From: Deltaproteobacteria bacterium
GTDB lineage: Bacteria; Chloroflexota; Dehalococcoidia; Dehalococcoidales; BS750m-G39
Direction of reading: 5' to 3'
DNA: 9,192 nt
NCBI GenBank assembly: GCA_013202445.1
Contig: JABMRW010000110.1
Location: 1-9,192 of the forward strand
Shown: piece after piece, positions 1 to 6,169 of the stretch
How the letters are laid out: each line of letters begins with the position of its first letter
Numbering within the stretch: position 1 is the first letter of the stretch
Position numbers and translations under genes: made by a program
Notes under the pieces: model-generated
Told to the model about the DNA's origin: nothing
What the model saw: the letters and a program-made list of their open reading frames with translations, nothing else
Databases searched by the model: none

Positions 1-1475
1 CCGACTACGTGCTTTTAAGCTACGGCACCGGGGCGGTGATGGCCGTCCCCGCCCACGACGAGCGTGACTTCGCCTTTGCCAAGAAGTATAACCTGCCCAT
101 ACGGGTGGTCATCGCCCCGCCGGACTGGGACGGCGCTGATTTGGAGGAAGCCTATATCGAGCCGGGCTCCATGGTCAATTCAGGCCAGTTCGATAAGCTG
201 CCCAGCCAGAAAGGCATGGAAGCCGTCTCCGAATTTCTGGAGGAAAAGGGCTGGGGAAAACGCACGGTAACCTATAAACTGCGTGACTGGCTCATCTCCC
301 GCCAGCGTTACTGGGGGGCGCCCATCCCCATAATTTACTGCGATAAGTGCGGCACCGTCCCCGTCCCCGAAAAAGACCTGCCGGTGCTGCTACCCGAAGA
401 TGCCGAGTTCAAGCCCACCGGCGAATCGCCGTTAAAATACAACGAGGGCTTCGTCAACACCACCTGCCCCAAATGCGGGGCTCCGGCAAAACGGGAGACG
501 GATACCATGGATACCTTCATGTGCTCCTCCTGGTATTTCCTGCGCTATGCCAGCCCCCATTATGAAAAAGCCGCCTTTGATGCCGAAAAGGTAAAGCACT
601 GGCTGCCGGTGGACCTCTATACCGGCGGCGCCGAGCACGCCGTTATGCACCTGTTCTATGCCCGCTTCTTCACCAAGGCCATCCGGGACATGGGGCTGGT
701 CGATTTCGGCGAGCCTTTTACCCGGCTGTTCAACCAGGGGATTATCATTGCCGAAAAGCAGAAGATGAGCAAGTCCCGGGGCAACGTGGTCAACCCCGAT
801 GCCTACGTCGCCGAGCTGGGCGCCGATGCCGTGCGCGCCTACCTCATGTTTGTCGCCCCCTGGGAGCATGGCGGCGAGTGGGATGACAGCGGCATCAGCG
901 GCATCAGCCGCTGGCTCAACCGGCTCTGGGGCCTGGTGCTGGCCGGCTATCAATGGGACGAATCGGCCGGAGGCCAGGTCAAAGCGGAGCGGGAGCTGGA
1001 ACGCCTGAGCCACCAGACCATCCGCAAGGTGACTCAAGACCTGGAAAAGCTCCGCCTCAACACCATGATTGCCGCCCTGATGGAGTTCACCAACCACCTT
1101 ACCAGGGTCAAAGAGGAAGGCGCCGTCAGCGTCACCGCCTGGAAAGAGGCTGTAGATAGCCTGCTTTTATTGTTGGCCCCCACCGCCCCCCACCTGGCCG
1201 AGGAGCTCTGGCAGCGGACGGGGCACGAATACAGCATACATAATCAAAGCTGGCCCAGCTGGAACGAGGAATTAGCCCGTGAGGAAGAGATTACCCTGGT
1301 GGTTCAGGTAAACGGCAAGCTGCGTGACCGGCTCACGGTGCCGGCCTCCATCACCGAAGACGAAGCCAGACAGCTGGCCCTGGATAGCCCGCGGGTCAAG
1401 AGCTATACAGAAGGCAAACAGGTGGCCCAGGTGGTCTATGTTCCCGGGCGGCTGGTCAATTTAGTGGTCAGGTAA
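1..1475 (+). CDS. leuS: Leucyl-tRNA synthetase, C-terminal part (5' end outside window)
   Basis: Charges tRNA-Leu with leucine in the cytoplasm. The reading frame is already open at base 3 (Asp-Tyr-Val-Leu), so the Val codon at 9 is not a start: the N-terminal catalytic half with the HIGH motif and most of the CP1 editing domain lie upstream. About 490 residues are present. Seen in order: the end of the editing domain with MAVPAHDERD (bases 48-77), whose Asp in the HDxRD segment is the conserved editing-site residue; the return to the catalytic core with WLISRQRYWGAPIP; a Cys4 zinc-ribbon-like insert (CxxC at 339-350 and CxxC at 465-476); the DTMDTFMCSSWYFLRY block; the KMSKS ATP-site loop at 762-776; then the helical anticodon-binding domain and a small C-terminal domain ending with TAA at 1473-1475. 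All diagnostic motifs are intact. No clear intrinsic terminator follows. Confidence 0.97.
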   Translation, partial: DYVLLSYGTGAVMAVPAHDERDFAFAKKYNLPIRVVIAPPDWDGADLEEAYIEPGSMVNSGQFDKLPSQKGMEAVSEFLEEKGWGKRTVTYKLRDWLISRQRYWGAPIPIIYCDKCGTVPVPEKDLPVLLPEDAEFKPTGESPLKYNEGFVNTTCPKCGAPAKRETDTMDTFMCSSWYFLRYASPHYEKAAFDAEKVKHWLPVDLYTGGAEHAVMHLFYARFFTKAIRDMGLVDFGEPFTRLFNQGIIIAEKQKMSKSRGNVVNPDAYVAELGADAVRAYLMFVAPWEHGGEWDDSGISGISRWLNRLWGLVLAGYQWDESAGGQVKAERELERLSHQTIRKVTQDLEKLRLNTMIAALMEFTNHLTRVKEEGAVSVTAWKEAVDSLLLLLAPTAPHLAEELWQRTGHEYSIHNQSWPSWNEELAREEEITLVVQVNGKLRDRLTVPASITEDEARQLALDSPRVKSYTEGKQVAQVVYVPGRLVNLVVR

Positions 1476-1523
1476 GCCCACCCCCATTTTTTATCTTAAC
1501 CCGCCCACCAACCCTTTAAGGTA

Positions 1524-1585
1524 AAGAGGGGTTATACTCCCCAAAAAAACTCCGTTTTTCCGGGGGCCCCGTATACACCCCTCTT
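1524..1585. repeat. Long imperfect inverted repeat enclosing a hairpin
   Basis: AAGAGGGGTTATAC (1524-1537) pairs with GTATACACCCCTCTT (1571-1585), leaving one bulged base. The enclosed 33 bases contain a second inverted repeat, the 34-base hairpin element described separately. It could act as a transcription barrier after leuS, but no U-tract follows the right arm, so calling it a standard intrinsic terminator is not justified. Confidence 0.65.
1539..1572 (-). repeat. 34-base hairpin element, copy 1 (minus orientation)
   Basis: Read on the minus strand it is ACGGGG, then the stem CCCCGGAAAAAC, loop GGA, then GTTTTTTTGGGG (one C sits between ACGGGG and the stem). The stem is 12 bp with two G-U wobbles. 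It aligns without gaps to plus-strand 8073-8106, matching 28 of 34 bases. The differences are two loop bases and two compensated base pairs. The G-U pairs become unfavourable C-A mismatches on the complementary strand, so the minus-strand transcript or single strand is the better-folding one. Confidence 0.7.
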
Positions 1586-1641
1586 AAACTCCCTGTTAGT
1601 TGCCGCCCCTTATCCCCCCACCCCCCTAAGAAGAAATTGAT

Positions 1642-1676
1642 AGAAGTATTACTTCTGTAGGGTGGGAGGGTGGGAA
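1642..1676 (+). repeat. Hairpin plus perfect G-quadruplex motif, copy 1
   Basis: AGAAGT (1642-1647) and ACTTCT (1651-1656) form a small hairpin. Three bases later comes GGGTGGGAGGGTGGG (1660-1674), four G3 tracts separated by single bases, the loop pattern associated with very stable parallel quadruplexes. Bases 1651-1676 recur exactly at 7970-7995. The C-rich tract at 1614-1626 contains CCCACCC and could instead pair with GGGTGGG, giving mutually exclusive folds. Confidence 0.8.
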
Positions 1677-1770
1677 GAAAAACCATCGTTTAGAATAGGG
1701 ATGGGGCTGGGAAGCAAGAGAACCGTTAAAAACGGGGGAGAAGTTGGGATGGAAGACCTAAAATATATTA

Positions 1771-1779
1771 TGATATAAT
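1771..1779 (+). promoter_or_regulatory. Extended -10 promoter of proC
   Basis: TGATATAAT is a perfect extended -10 (TGn plus TATAAT). No convincing -35 lies 16-18 bases upstream, which an extended -10 can tolerate. Initiation about 7 bases downstream would fall near 1786, only about 9 bases before the ATG at 1795, so the proC transcript would have a very short leader. The AGGGTG at 1781-1786 would then be at or upstream of the transcript's first base. Confidence 0.65.
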
Positions 1780-1794
1780 TAGGGTGTACTTAAT

Positions 1795-2592
1795 ATGAAA
1801 ATAGCTTTTATCGGCGGTGGCAATATGGGGGAGGCCATGCTGGCGGCGGTCCTGGAAGATGGCCTGGCCAAGCCCGAGGCTATCTGGGTCAGCGATGTCA
1901 GCCAGGCCCGGCGCAGAGCCCTGGTGCAGAAATACGGGGTGGCGGCAATGGCCGGCAACCGGGAAGCTATTTCGGATAAGGAGATAGTGGTGCTGGCGGT
2001 CAAGCCCCAGAATCTGGTCGAGGTAATGGCCGAGCTCAGCGGCCGGCTCAAACCCGGTCAGGTGGCGCTCTCTATAGTCGCCGGAGCCAGAATTGAAACT
2101 TTATCTAAAGGGCTCAAGCACGGGGCTATCGCCCGGGCCATGCCCAACACCCCCGCCCAGATTGGCGAGGGGATGAGCGTATGGACGGCCACCCCTGAAG
2201 TAACCGAAGAGCAAAAAGGACTGGTCGGCGCTATTTTAGGGGCGATGGGCGCCGAAATTTACGTTGACGACGAAAAATACCTTGATATGGCCACGGCGGT
2301 CAGCGGCAGCGGCCCGGCCTATTTCTTCTTGATGGTGGAGTCGCTTATTGAAGCGGCGGTGGAGCTCGGCCTGCCCCGGGATATGGCCCGCAAGCTGGTA
2401 GTGCAGACCATGCTCGGTTCCGGCCGTCTTGTCCAGCAGTCAGGCGAAGAGCCGGCCGAGCTCAGGAGAAAGGTAACCTCCCCCGGCGGCACCACCGCCC
2501 GGGCTCTTGAGCAATTTGAAGAGGGGCAGTTCACCGGGCTGGTCAAGCGGGCGGTCAAGGCCGCCTACGATAGGGCCAGGGAGCTGGGGTAG
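1795..2592 (+). CDS. proC: Pyrroline-5-carboxylate reductase
   Basis: Catalyses the last step of proline synthesis, NAD(P)H-dependent reduction of 1-pyrroline-5-carboxylate, in the cytoplasm. The 265-residue length is normal for the family. Seen: an N-terminal Rossmann fold with the dinucleotide-binding GGGNMG at residues 7-12; AVKPQN at 68-73; SIVAGARIETL at 93-103; the ARAMPNTP signature at 113-120; VSGSGPAYFF at 169-178, opening the helical dimerisation domain; and RRKVTSPGGTTARAL at 224-238, the C-terminal family signature that forms the substrate site. The ATG at 1795 directly precedes the Rossmann strand, so the start is well placed. It stands alone, 319 bases after leuS and 112 bases before the next gene, with its own promoter. 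A G-quadruplex motif spans the stop codon. Nothing suggests degradation. Confidence 0.97.
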   Translation: MKIAFIGGGNMGEAMLAAVLEDGLAKPEAIWVSDVSQARRRALVQKYGVAAMAGNREAISDKEIVVLAVKPQNLVEVMAELSGRLKPGQVALSIVAGARIETLSKGLKHGAIARAMPNTPAQIGEGMSVWTATPEVTEEQKGLVGAILGAMGAEIYVDDEKYLDMATAVSGSGPAYFFLMVESLIEAAVELGLPRDMARKLVVQTMLGSGRLVQQSGEEPAELRRKVTSPGGTTARALEQFEEGQFTGLVKRAVKAAYDRARELG

Positions 2593-2595
2593 GGG
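2573..2595 (+). other. G-quadruplex motif spanning the proC stop codon
   Basis: Four G tracts, GGG-CCA-GGG-AGCT-GGGG-TA-GGGG, lie on the coding strand across the TAG at 2590-2592. Loops of 3, 4 and 2 bases satisfy the usual quadruplex pattern. It sits where a terminator would be expected and no hairpin-plus-U-tract is visible, so it might slow transcription or protect the mRNA end. Part of the G-richness is codon-driven, so chance is a real alternative. Confidence 0.45.
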
Positions 2596-2632
2596 TGGAG
2601 TTAACTTTTCCCACCAATTTTCCCTCAGACAA

Positions 2633-2661
2633 TTGACAACTTTTCATATAAATGCTACATT
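2633..2661 (+). promoter_or_regulatory. Promoter of the AbrB-ABC-CvpA operon
   Basis: A perfect -35, TTGACA (2633-2638), is separated by 17 bases from TACATT (2656-2661), a 4/6 match to the -10 consensus. TG at 2653-2654 makes it an extended -10. Initiation is expected near 2668, giving a leader of about 37 bases ending in the strong Shine-Dalgarno at 2695-2700. It lies 41 bases after the proC stop and is the only good promoter seen before the five-gene unit. Confidence 0.7.
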
Positions 2662-2680
2662 TCTTATAAATCGGACATTT
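2647..2680 (+). repeat. Tandem 16-base direct repeat over the promoter, candidate operator
   Basis: TATAAATGCTACATTT (2647-2662) and TATAAATCGGACATTT (2665-2680) match at 13 of 16 positions, as TATAAAT-nnn-ACATTT, with an 18-bp period. The first copy covers the -10 and the second covers the expected transcription start. AbrB-type regulators often bind AT-rich DNA near their own promoters, so this is a plausible autoregulatory site for the gene just downstream. The repeat is directly seen; binding is inferred. Confidence 0.55.
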
Positions 2681-2704
2681 TTTGCTGTGAGGAGAGGAGG
2701 CATT

Positions 2705-2983
2705 ATGGGCGGTAAAGAGAGCTGGCATGAATTTAAGTGTTTCGGCTCAGCGACAGTCGGCCCCAGGGGTCAGGTGGTTATACCTGCCCATGCTCGCAAG
2801 GAGCTAGGCATAGAGTTAGGAGCTACGTTACTTGTTTTTTCAGGGCCTGGGAGGAAAGGGTTAACCTTATTCAAAGCTGATGCCGTAGAACAATTAGTAA
2901 AAATGGTCAGCGAACAACTGACCACTGTCGAGAGCTTGCTGACAAGCCATACAAAATCCAAAGTTGATAGTGGGAGCTCCTAG
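2705..2983 (+). CDS. AbrB/MazE/SpoVT-fold DNA-binding regulator
   Basis: A 92-residue protein. Residues 14-46 hold the swapped-hairpin beta-barrel DNA-binding signature of AbrB/MazE/SpoVT proteins: GSATVGPRGQVVIPAHARKE, then LGIELGATLLVF. Residues 56-82 look like an amphipathic helix (AVEQLVKMVSEQLTTVESLL), probably for oligomerisation, followed by a polar Ser-rich tail. I chose the ATG at 2705 because AGGAGG at 2695-2700 lies just before it. The frame stays open upstream, including a GTG at 2687, but that codon overlaps the Shine-Dalgarno region. The TAG stop (2981-2983) runs into the next gene's ribosome site, so it is co-transcribed with the transporter. Likely role: local, probably autoregulating, regulator of that transporter. 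No toxin gene is adjacent, which argues against a MazE antitoxin. Confidence 0.85.
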   Translation: MGGKESWHEFKCFGSATVGPRGQVVIPAHARKELGIELGATLLVFSGPGRKGLTLFKADAVEQLVKMVSEQLTTVESLLTSHTKSKVDSGSS

Positions 2984-2994
2984 GAGGGAAGCCG

Positions 2995-4218
2995 ATGAGA
3001 ATAATGAAGATAAAATTATGGCAGATAATAGCCATCTCGGTCTTATGTCTGGCTTTAGTCGGAGCTATAGCCTGCCCTTCGCCGGGTGGTGATGGGGCGG
3101 CTGGGGCGGACCTGGTCGAGGTGGTGCGGGGTGACCTCACCGTCATTGTCAGCGGCAGCGGCAACATAACCGTCTCCCAGGATGCCAGCCTGGCTTTCGG
3201 CACCGGCGGCAAGGTGGAGGCGGTATATGTTGAGGCGGGCGACCAGGTCAGCCAGGGTGACGTGCTGGCCAGGCTTGATACCGGCGCCCTGGAGCTGTAT
3301 TTAGCCCAGGCGCAGTTAGCCCTGTCCACGGCGGAATACAATCTGGATAAAACCCAGCAGGTATACGCCAGGCCCGATATCAACGCGGCCAAGGCGGCGG
3401 TGAGTAATGCCCGGTCCTATCTGAACTATGCCGAACTCATACTGGACGAGGCCAATAGCATTGAAGAGATAGAGTACTGGGAAAACGAGGTCTACCAGGC
3501 CGAGGTCAATCTGGCCGCCGCCGAGCAGCGGCGGGACGAGATGCTGGCCGGCGGCGATTCGGCGGAGGTAACCTTAAGGCGACTGGAGGTAGCCGCCGCC
3601 CGGCAGGCTTTAGCCCAGGCGGAGAAGGATTTAGCCGAGGCGACCATTACCGCCCCATTTGAAGGCATAGTCGGTGCCATCTATGTTGATGAAGGCGATA
3701 TTATCCCTCCCCCGACTATGGCGCCGACGGTAGCTATCTATTTCATTACCCCCACCGGCCTGGAGCTTAAGGCGGAGGTGGACGAGATAGACATCCCCGA
3801 TGTAGAGGTGGGGCAGAGCGTGATTATTGAGGTTGACGCCATAGCCTATGACCTGTTTGAGGGCACGGTAACCTTAATCAGCCCGGTGCCGATAATACAG
3901 GCCGGCTTGGTGCTCTACGAGGTCAACATCAGCCTGGTTATCCCCGCCGATGCCGGGATAATGGTGGGCATGAGCGCCACCGCCGATATTATGATTGAGC
4001 AGAGTGAGGATACCCTGCTGGTGCCGGAGCGGGCGGTCGGCCTTGATGACCAGGGCAATACTGTGGTCCGGGTCAGTGTCGAAGGCCAGCTGGAGGTAAG
4101 ACCGGTGGTTATCGGCATCAGCGACGGCCTCCAGACCGAGATTTTAGAGGGGCTTAGCGAAGGTGATATGGTGTCGGTGGAAAAGCGTGGAATCACCGAA
4201 CTGGGCGGGTTCTTTTAG
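2995..4218 (+). CDS. MacA/HlyD-like periplasmic adaptor, probable lipoprotein
   Basis: A 407-residue membrane-fusion (adaptor) protein that would partner the ABC transporter encoded next. Residues 1-26 form a signal peptide with a hydrophobic core (IIAISVLCLALVGAIA) before Cys27; the AIAC lipobox is slightly atypical (Ala at -3) but suggests a lipid-anchored protein. Residues 65-96 are the first half of a biotinyl-lipoyl-like domain (GGKVEAVYVEAGDQVSQGDV). Residues 97-216 form an Ala/Glu/Gln-rich coiled-coil hairpin. Residues 217-240 complete the lipoyl domain (ATITAPFEGIVGAIYVDEGD). About 255-335 is the beta-barrel, and 340-400 the membrane-proximal domain with the GISDGLQTEILEGLSEGD pattern typical of MacA relatives. 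AGGAGG overlapping the upstream stop codon supports the ATG at 2995; the ATG at 3004 is an alternative. No outer-membrane TolC-type gene is nearby, as expected for a single-membrane cell. The substrate cannot be read from sequence. Confidence 0.9.
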   Translation: MRIMKIKLWQIIAISVLCLALVGAIACPSPGGDGAAGADLVEVVRGDLTVIVSGSGNITVSQDASLAFGTGGKVEAVYVEAGDQVSQGDVLARLDTGALELYLAQAQLALSTAEYNLDKTQQVYARPDINAAKAAVSNARSYLNYAELILDEANSIEEIEYWENEVYQAEVNLAAAEQRRDEMLAGGDSAEVTLRRLEVAAARQALAQAEKDLAEATITAPFEGIVGAIYVDEGDIIPPPTMAPTVAIYFITPTGLELKAEVDEIDIPDVEVGQSVIIEVDAIAYDLFEGTVTLISPVPIIQAGLVLYEVNISLVIPADAGIMVGMSATADIMIEQSEDTLLVPERAVGLDDQGNTVVRVSVEGQLEVRPVVIGISDGLQTEILEGLSEGDMVSVEKRGITELGGFF

Positions 4219-4228
4219 GTAACTAGCT

Positions 4229-4912
4229 ATGGAAATGATTGAGCTGGAAAACGTGACCAAGGTCTACCGCATGGGCGAGGTAGAGGTCTACGCCCTGAAC
4301 GGGGTAAGTGTCTCCATCAAGCAGGGAGAGATGCTGTCCATCATTGGCACCTCGGGCTCGGGCAAGTCCACCCTGCTCAATGTCCTGGGCTGCCTGGACC
4401 GGCCTAGCTCGGGCCGGTATATGCTGGACGGCATTGATGTCAACCGTCTCAACGATAATGAGCTGGCTGAACTCCGGAGTAAAAAATTCGGTTTTGTCTT
4501 TCAGGATTTCAACCTGCTCTCCCGGGCCAGCGCCCTGGCCAACGTTGAGCTTCCCCTCGTCTATAGCGGCGGTCGTAACAAGCACGTCAAGGCGATGGAG
4601 GCCCTGGAGCGGGTGGGGCTGGGGCCAAGGGCCAAGCACAAACCCACCGAGCTGTCGGGCGGCGAGCAGCAGCGGGTGGCTATCGCCCGCGCCCTGGTAA
4701 ACAGTCCCAGCCTGATTCTGGCCGATGAGCCCACCGGCAACCTGGACAGCGCCTCCACCAAGGAAATTATCTCCATCTTCAGCCAGCTCCACAAGGACGG
4801 CATTACCGTGGCCATTGTCACCCACGAGCCGGATATAGCCGCCAAGACCCAGCGTATCATTCGCCTCCATGACGGCAAGGTGGCCAGTGACGGGAAGGTG
4901 GACAGTCTATGA
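4229..4912 (+). CDS. ABC transporter ATP-binding protein, MacB/LolD type
   Basis: A 227-residue nucleotide-binding subunit that powers the permease encoded next. All ABC motifs are intact: Walker A GTSGSGKST (40-48), Q-loop Gln92 in FVFQDFNLL, signature LSGGEQQRVAIARAL (142-156), Walker B LILADEP (162-168) followed by TGNLD, and H-loop His199 in VTHEPD. The SGEQQR and TGNLDS style, with FQDFNLL, is characteristic of the MacB/LolD/FtsE-like export group rather than importers. It starts 10 bases after the adaptor stop, with AGG at 4217-4219 as a weak ribosome site; the ATG at 4235 is an alternative. Its TGA overlaps the permease ATG (ATGA, 4909-4912), which implies translational coupling. Confidence 0.95.
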   Translation: MEMIELENVTKVYRMGEVEVYALNGVSVSIKQGEMLSIIGTSGSGKSTLLNVLGCLDRPSSGRYMLDGIDVNRLNDNELAELRSKKFGFVFQDFNLLSRASALANVELPLVYSGGRNKHVKAMEALERVGLGPRAKHKPTELSGGEQQRVAIARALVNSPSLILADEPTGNLDSASTKEIISIFSQLHKDGITVAIVTHEPDIAAKTQRIIRLHDGKVASDGKVDSL

Positions 4913-6162
4913 AATTTTTTGAATCGTTAGTTATTTCCATCAGGTCGCTGTTCTCCAACAAGATGCGCTCGGTGCTGACCATGCTCGGCATTATCATCGG
5001 GGTCGGTGCCGTAATCGCCATCATGGCCGGGGGCAGGGGCATGGAAACTGCCGTTACCTCCACCCTGGAGGACCTTGGCACGGACGTGCTCTATGTGCAG
5101 CCAACCAATCCGGATGCGCCGGGCGCTGCGGGAATGGCTCCCGGTTACGCTGGTGCCAATCTTACCCTTGATGATGCCGAGGCCATCGCCCGCATACACG
5201 GGGTGCTGGGGGTAGCCCCGACCAACGAAAGCTTTGTCGAGCTTACCTACGGCAGTGAATCGCTGAATTCGGTGATAGAAGGCTCCACCCCCGAATTTCA
5301 GGTGATGTCCAATTATGAGCTGGCCAGTGGCCAGTTTATTACCGAACGCAATGTGGCCTCAAGGGATAACGTGGTGGTACTGGGGAGCACGACCGCCGAG
5401 AACCTCTTCGGCGATGAAGACCCGGTGGGCCAGAGGGTCAAAATCAATGACAAGCGCTTTACCGTGGTCGGCGTGCTGGCCACCAAGGGCGGTAGTATGT
5501 TCGGCTTCAGCATGGATGAAATCGTGGTGGTGCCGATAACCACCTACCAGGCCCGGCTCTTTACCCAGCGCACCCCCTCCGGCGAAGACGCCGTCCAGTC
5601 AATCGGGGTGCTGGTGGCCGGCCCGGAGTATATGGATGACGTCAGGGCCGATATTGAAACCACCCTGATCAAGCGCCACCGTATCGACGAGGGTGACAAG
5701 AACGATTTTGCCATCGTCAGCATGGATCAGATGATCGGCATCTTTAGTCAGATAACCGGCGTGGTATCCATATTCCTGGCGGCTATCGCCAGTATCGGAC
5801 TGCTGGTGGCCAGCATCGGTATTATGAACATCATGCTGGTTTCGGTCACCGAGCGCACCCGGGAGATAGGCATCCGCAAGGCGGTCGGCGCCAAGCGGCG
5901 GGACATCCTGCTGCAATTCCTGATTGAGGCGGCGGCGCTCAGCCTGGTCGGCGGCGCCGTCGGTATCGTCTTCGGCTGGTTGTTATCCCTGGCCATATCC
6001 TTTATAGCAACCTTTGCCGGTTTCCCGCTGGAGGCGACGCTGTCGCCGGTGCATGTGATTATAGCCGTCGGTGTATCGCTGGTTATCGGTCTGGCGTCGG
6101 GGATATACCCGGCAATGAGGGCGGCCAGGCTCAATCCTATTGACGCTCTGCACTACGGATAG
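4909..6162 (+). CDS. ABC transporter permease, MacB/FtsX type
   Basis: A 417-residue membrane subunit. Residues 21-41 form the first transmembrane helix after a short basic cytoplasmic start (SVLTMLGIIIGVGAVIAIMA). About 45-280 is the extracytoplasmic MacB core domain, including VVVLGSTTAENLFGDEDPVG (155-174) and the KINDKRFTVVGVL strand. Three transmembrane helices follow, near 283-311, 340-370 and 381-400. The FtsX-family motif SIGIMNIMLVSVTERTREIG and the adjoining IRKAVGAKRRD (302-332) form the coupling region that contacts the ATPase. The C-terminus ends GIYPAMRAARLNPIDALHYG, the typical family ending. Four helices and a separately encoded ATPase mean it works as a dimer with two ATPase subunits. 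These mechanotransmission-type transporters export antibiotics, peptides or lipid-linked substrates, or act as stress sensors; which applies here is not visible. Confidence 0.94.
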   Translation: MKFFESLVISIRSLFSNKMRSVLTMLGIIIGVGAVIAIMAGGRGMETAVTSTLEDLGTDVLYVQPTNPDAPGAAGMAPGYAGANLTLDDAEAIARIHGVLGVAPTNESFVELTYGSESLNSVIEGSTPEFQVMSNYELASGQFITERNVASRDNVVVLGSTTAENLFGDEDPVGQRVKINDKRFTVVGVLATKGGSMFGFSMDEIVVVPITTYQARLFTQRTPSGEDAVQSIGVLVAGPEYMDDVRADIETTLIKRHRIDEGDKNDFAIVSMDQMIGIFSQITGVVSIFLAAIASIGLLVASIGIMNIMLVSVTERTREIGIRKAVGAKRRDILLQFLIEAAALSLVGGAVGIVFGWLLSLAISFIATFAGFPLEATLSPVHVIIAVGVSLVIGLASGIYPAMRAARLNPIDALHYG

Positions 6163-6169
6163 GAGGGCT

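Larger units (their letters stand above)
1476..1794. other. Gene-free, repeat-rich interval between leuS and proC
   Basis: This 319-base interval has no credible coding frame. From left to right it holds: C-rich tracts just after leuS (1479-1513), whose minus strand reads GTGGGCGGG and resembles the inverted quadruplex copy at 7794-7810; a long imperfect inverted repeat (1524-1585) with a compact hairpin inside; another C-rich tract (1606-1626); a small hairpin plus perfect G-quadruplex motif (1642-1674); a looser G-rich run (1698-1750); and the proC promoter. The run GGGATGGAAGACCTA at 1746-1760, followed by AAA, resembles the 3' flank of the quadruplex at 7874-7890, which suggests a further decayed repeat copy. 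I see no riboswitch, T-box or tRNA. Confidence 0.7.

Noticed and set aside
432..1097. Long minus-strand open frame opposite leuS (221 codons)
   Set aside because: Lies entirely antisense to intact, motif-bearing leuS. Its predicted protein has no recognisable domain, and such frames are common opposite GC-rich genes.
1524..1585. Intrinsic terminator for leuS
   Set aside because: The inverted repeat is strong, but no T-tract follows on the plus strand and the arms lie about 50 bases after the stop codon. It fits better as a repeat element; a Rho-type or structural barrier role stays open.
1476..1794. T-box or riboswitch leader of proC
   Set aside because: The predicted proC promoter lies downstream of all the structured elements, so they are not in its leader. 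No T-box or other aptamer landmarks were seen.
2705..2983. MazE-type antitoxin of a toxin-antitoxin pair
   Set aside because: The DNA-binding fold would fit, but the next gene is an efflux adaptor and no small toxin gene is adjacent.
4223..4870. Minus-strand open frame opposite the ABC ATPase (215 codons)
   Set aside because: Mirror of the ATPase coding sequence with no ribosome site or known domain; an artefact of GC-rich codon use.
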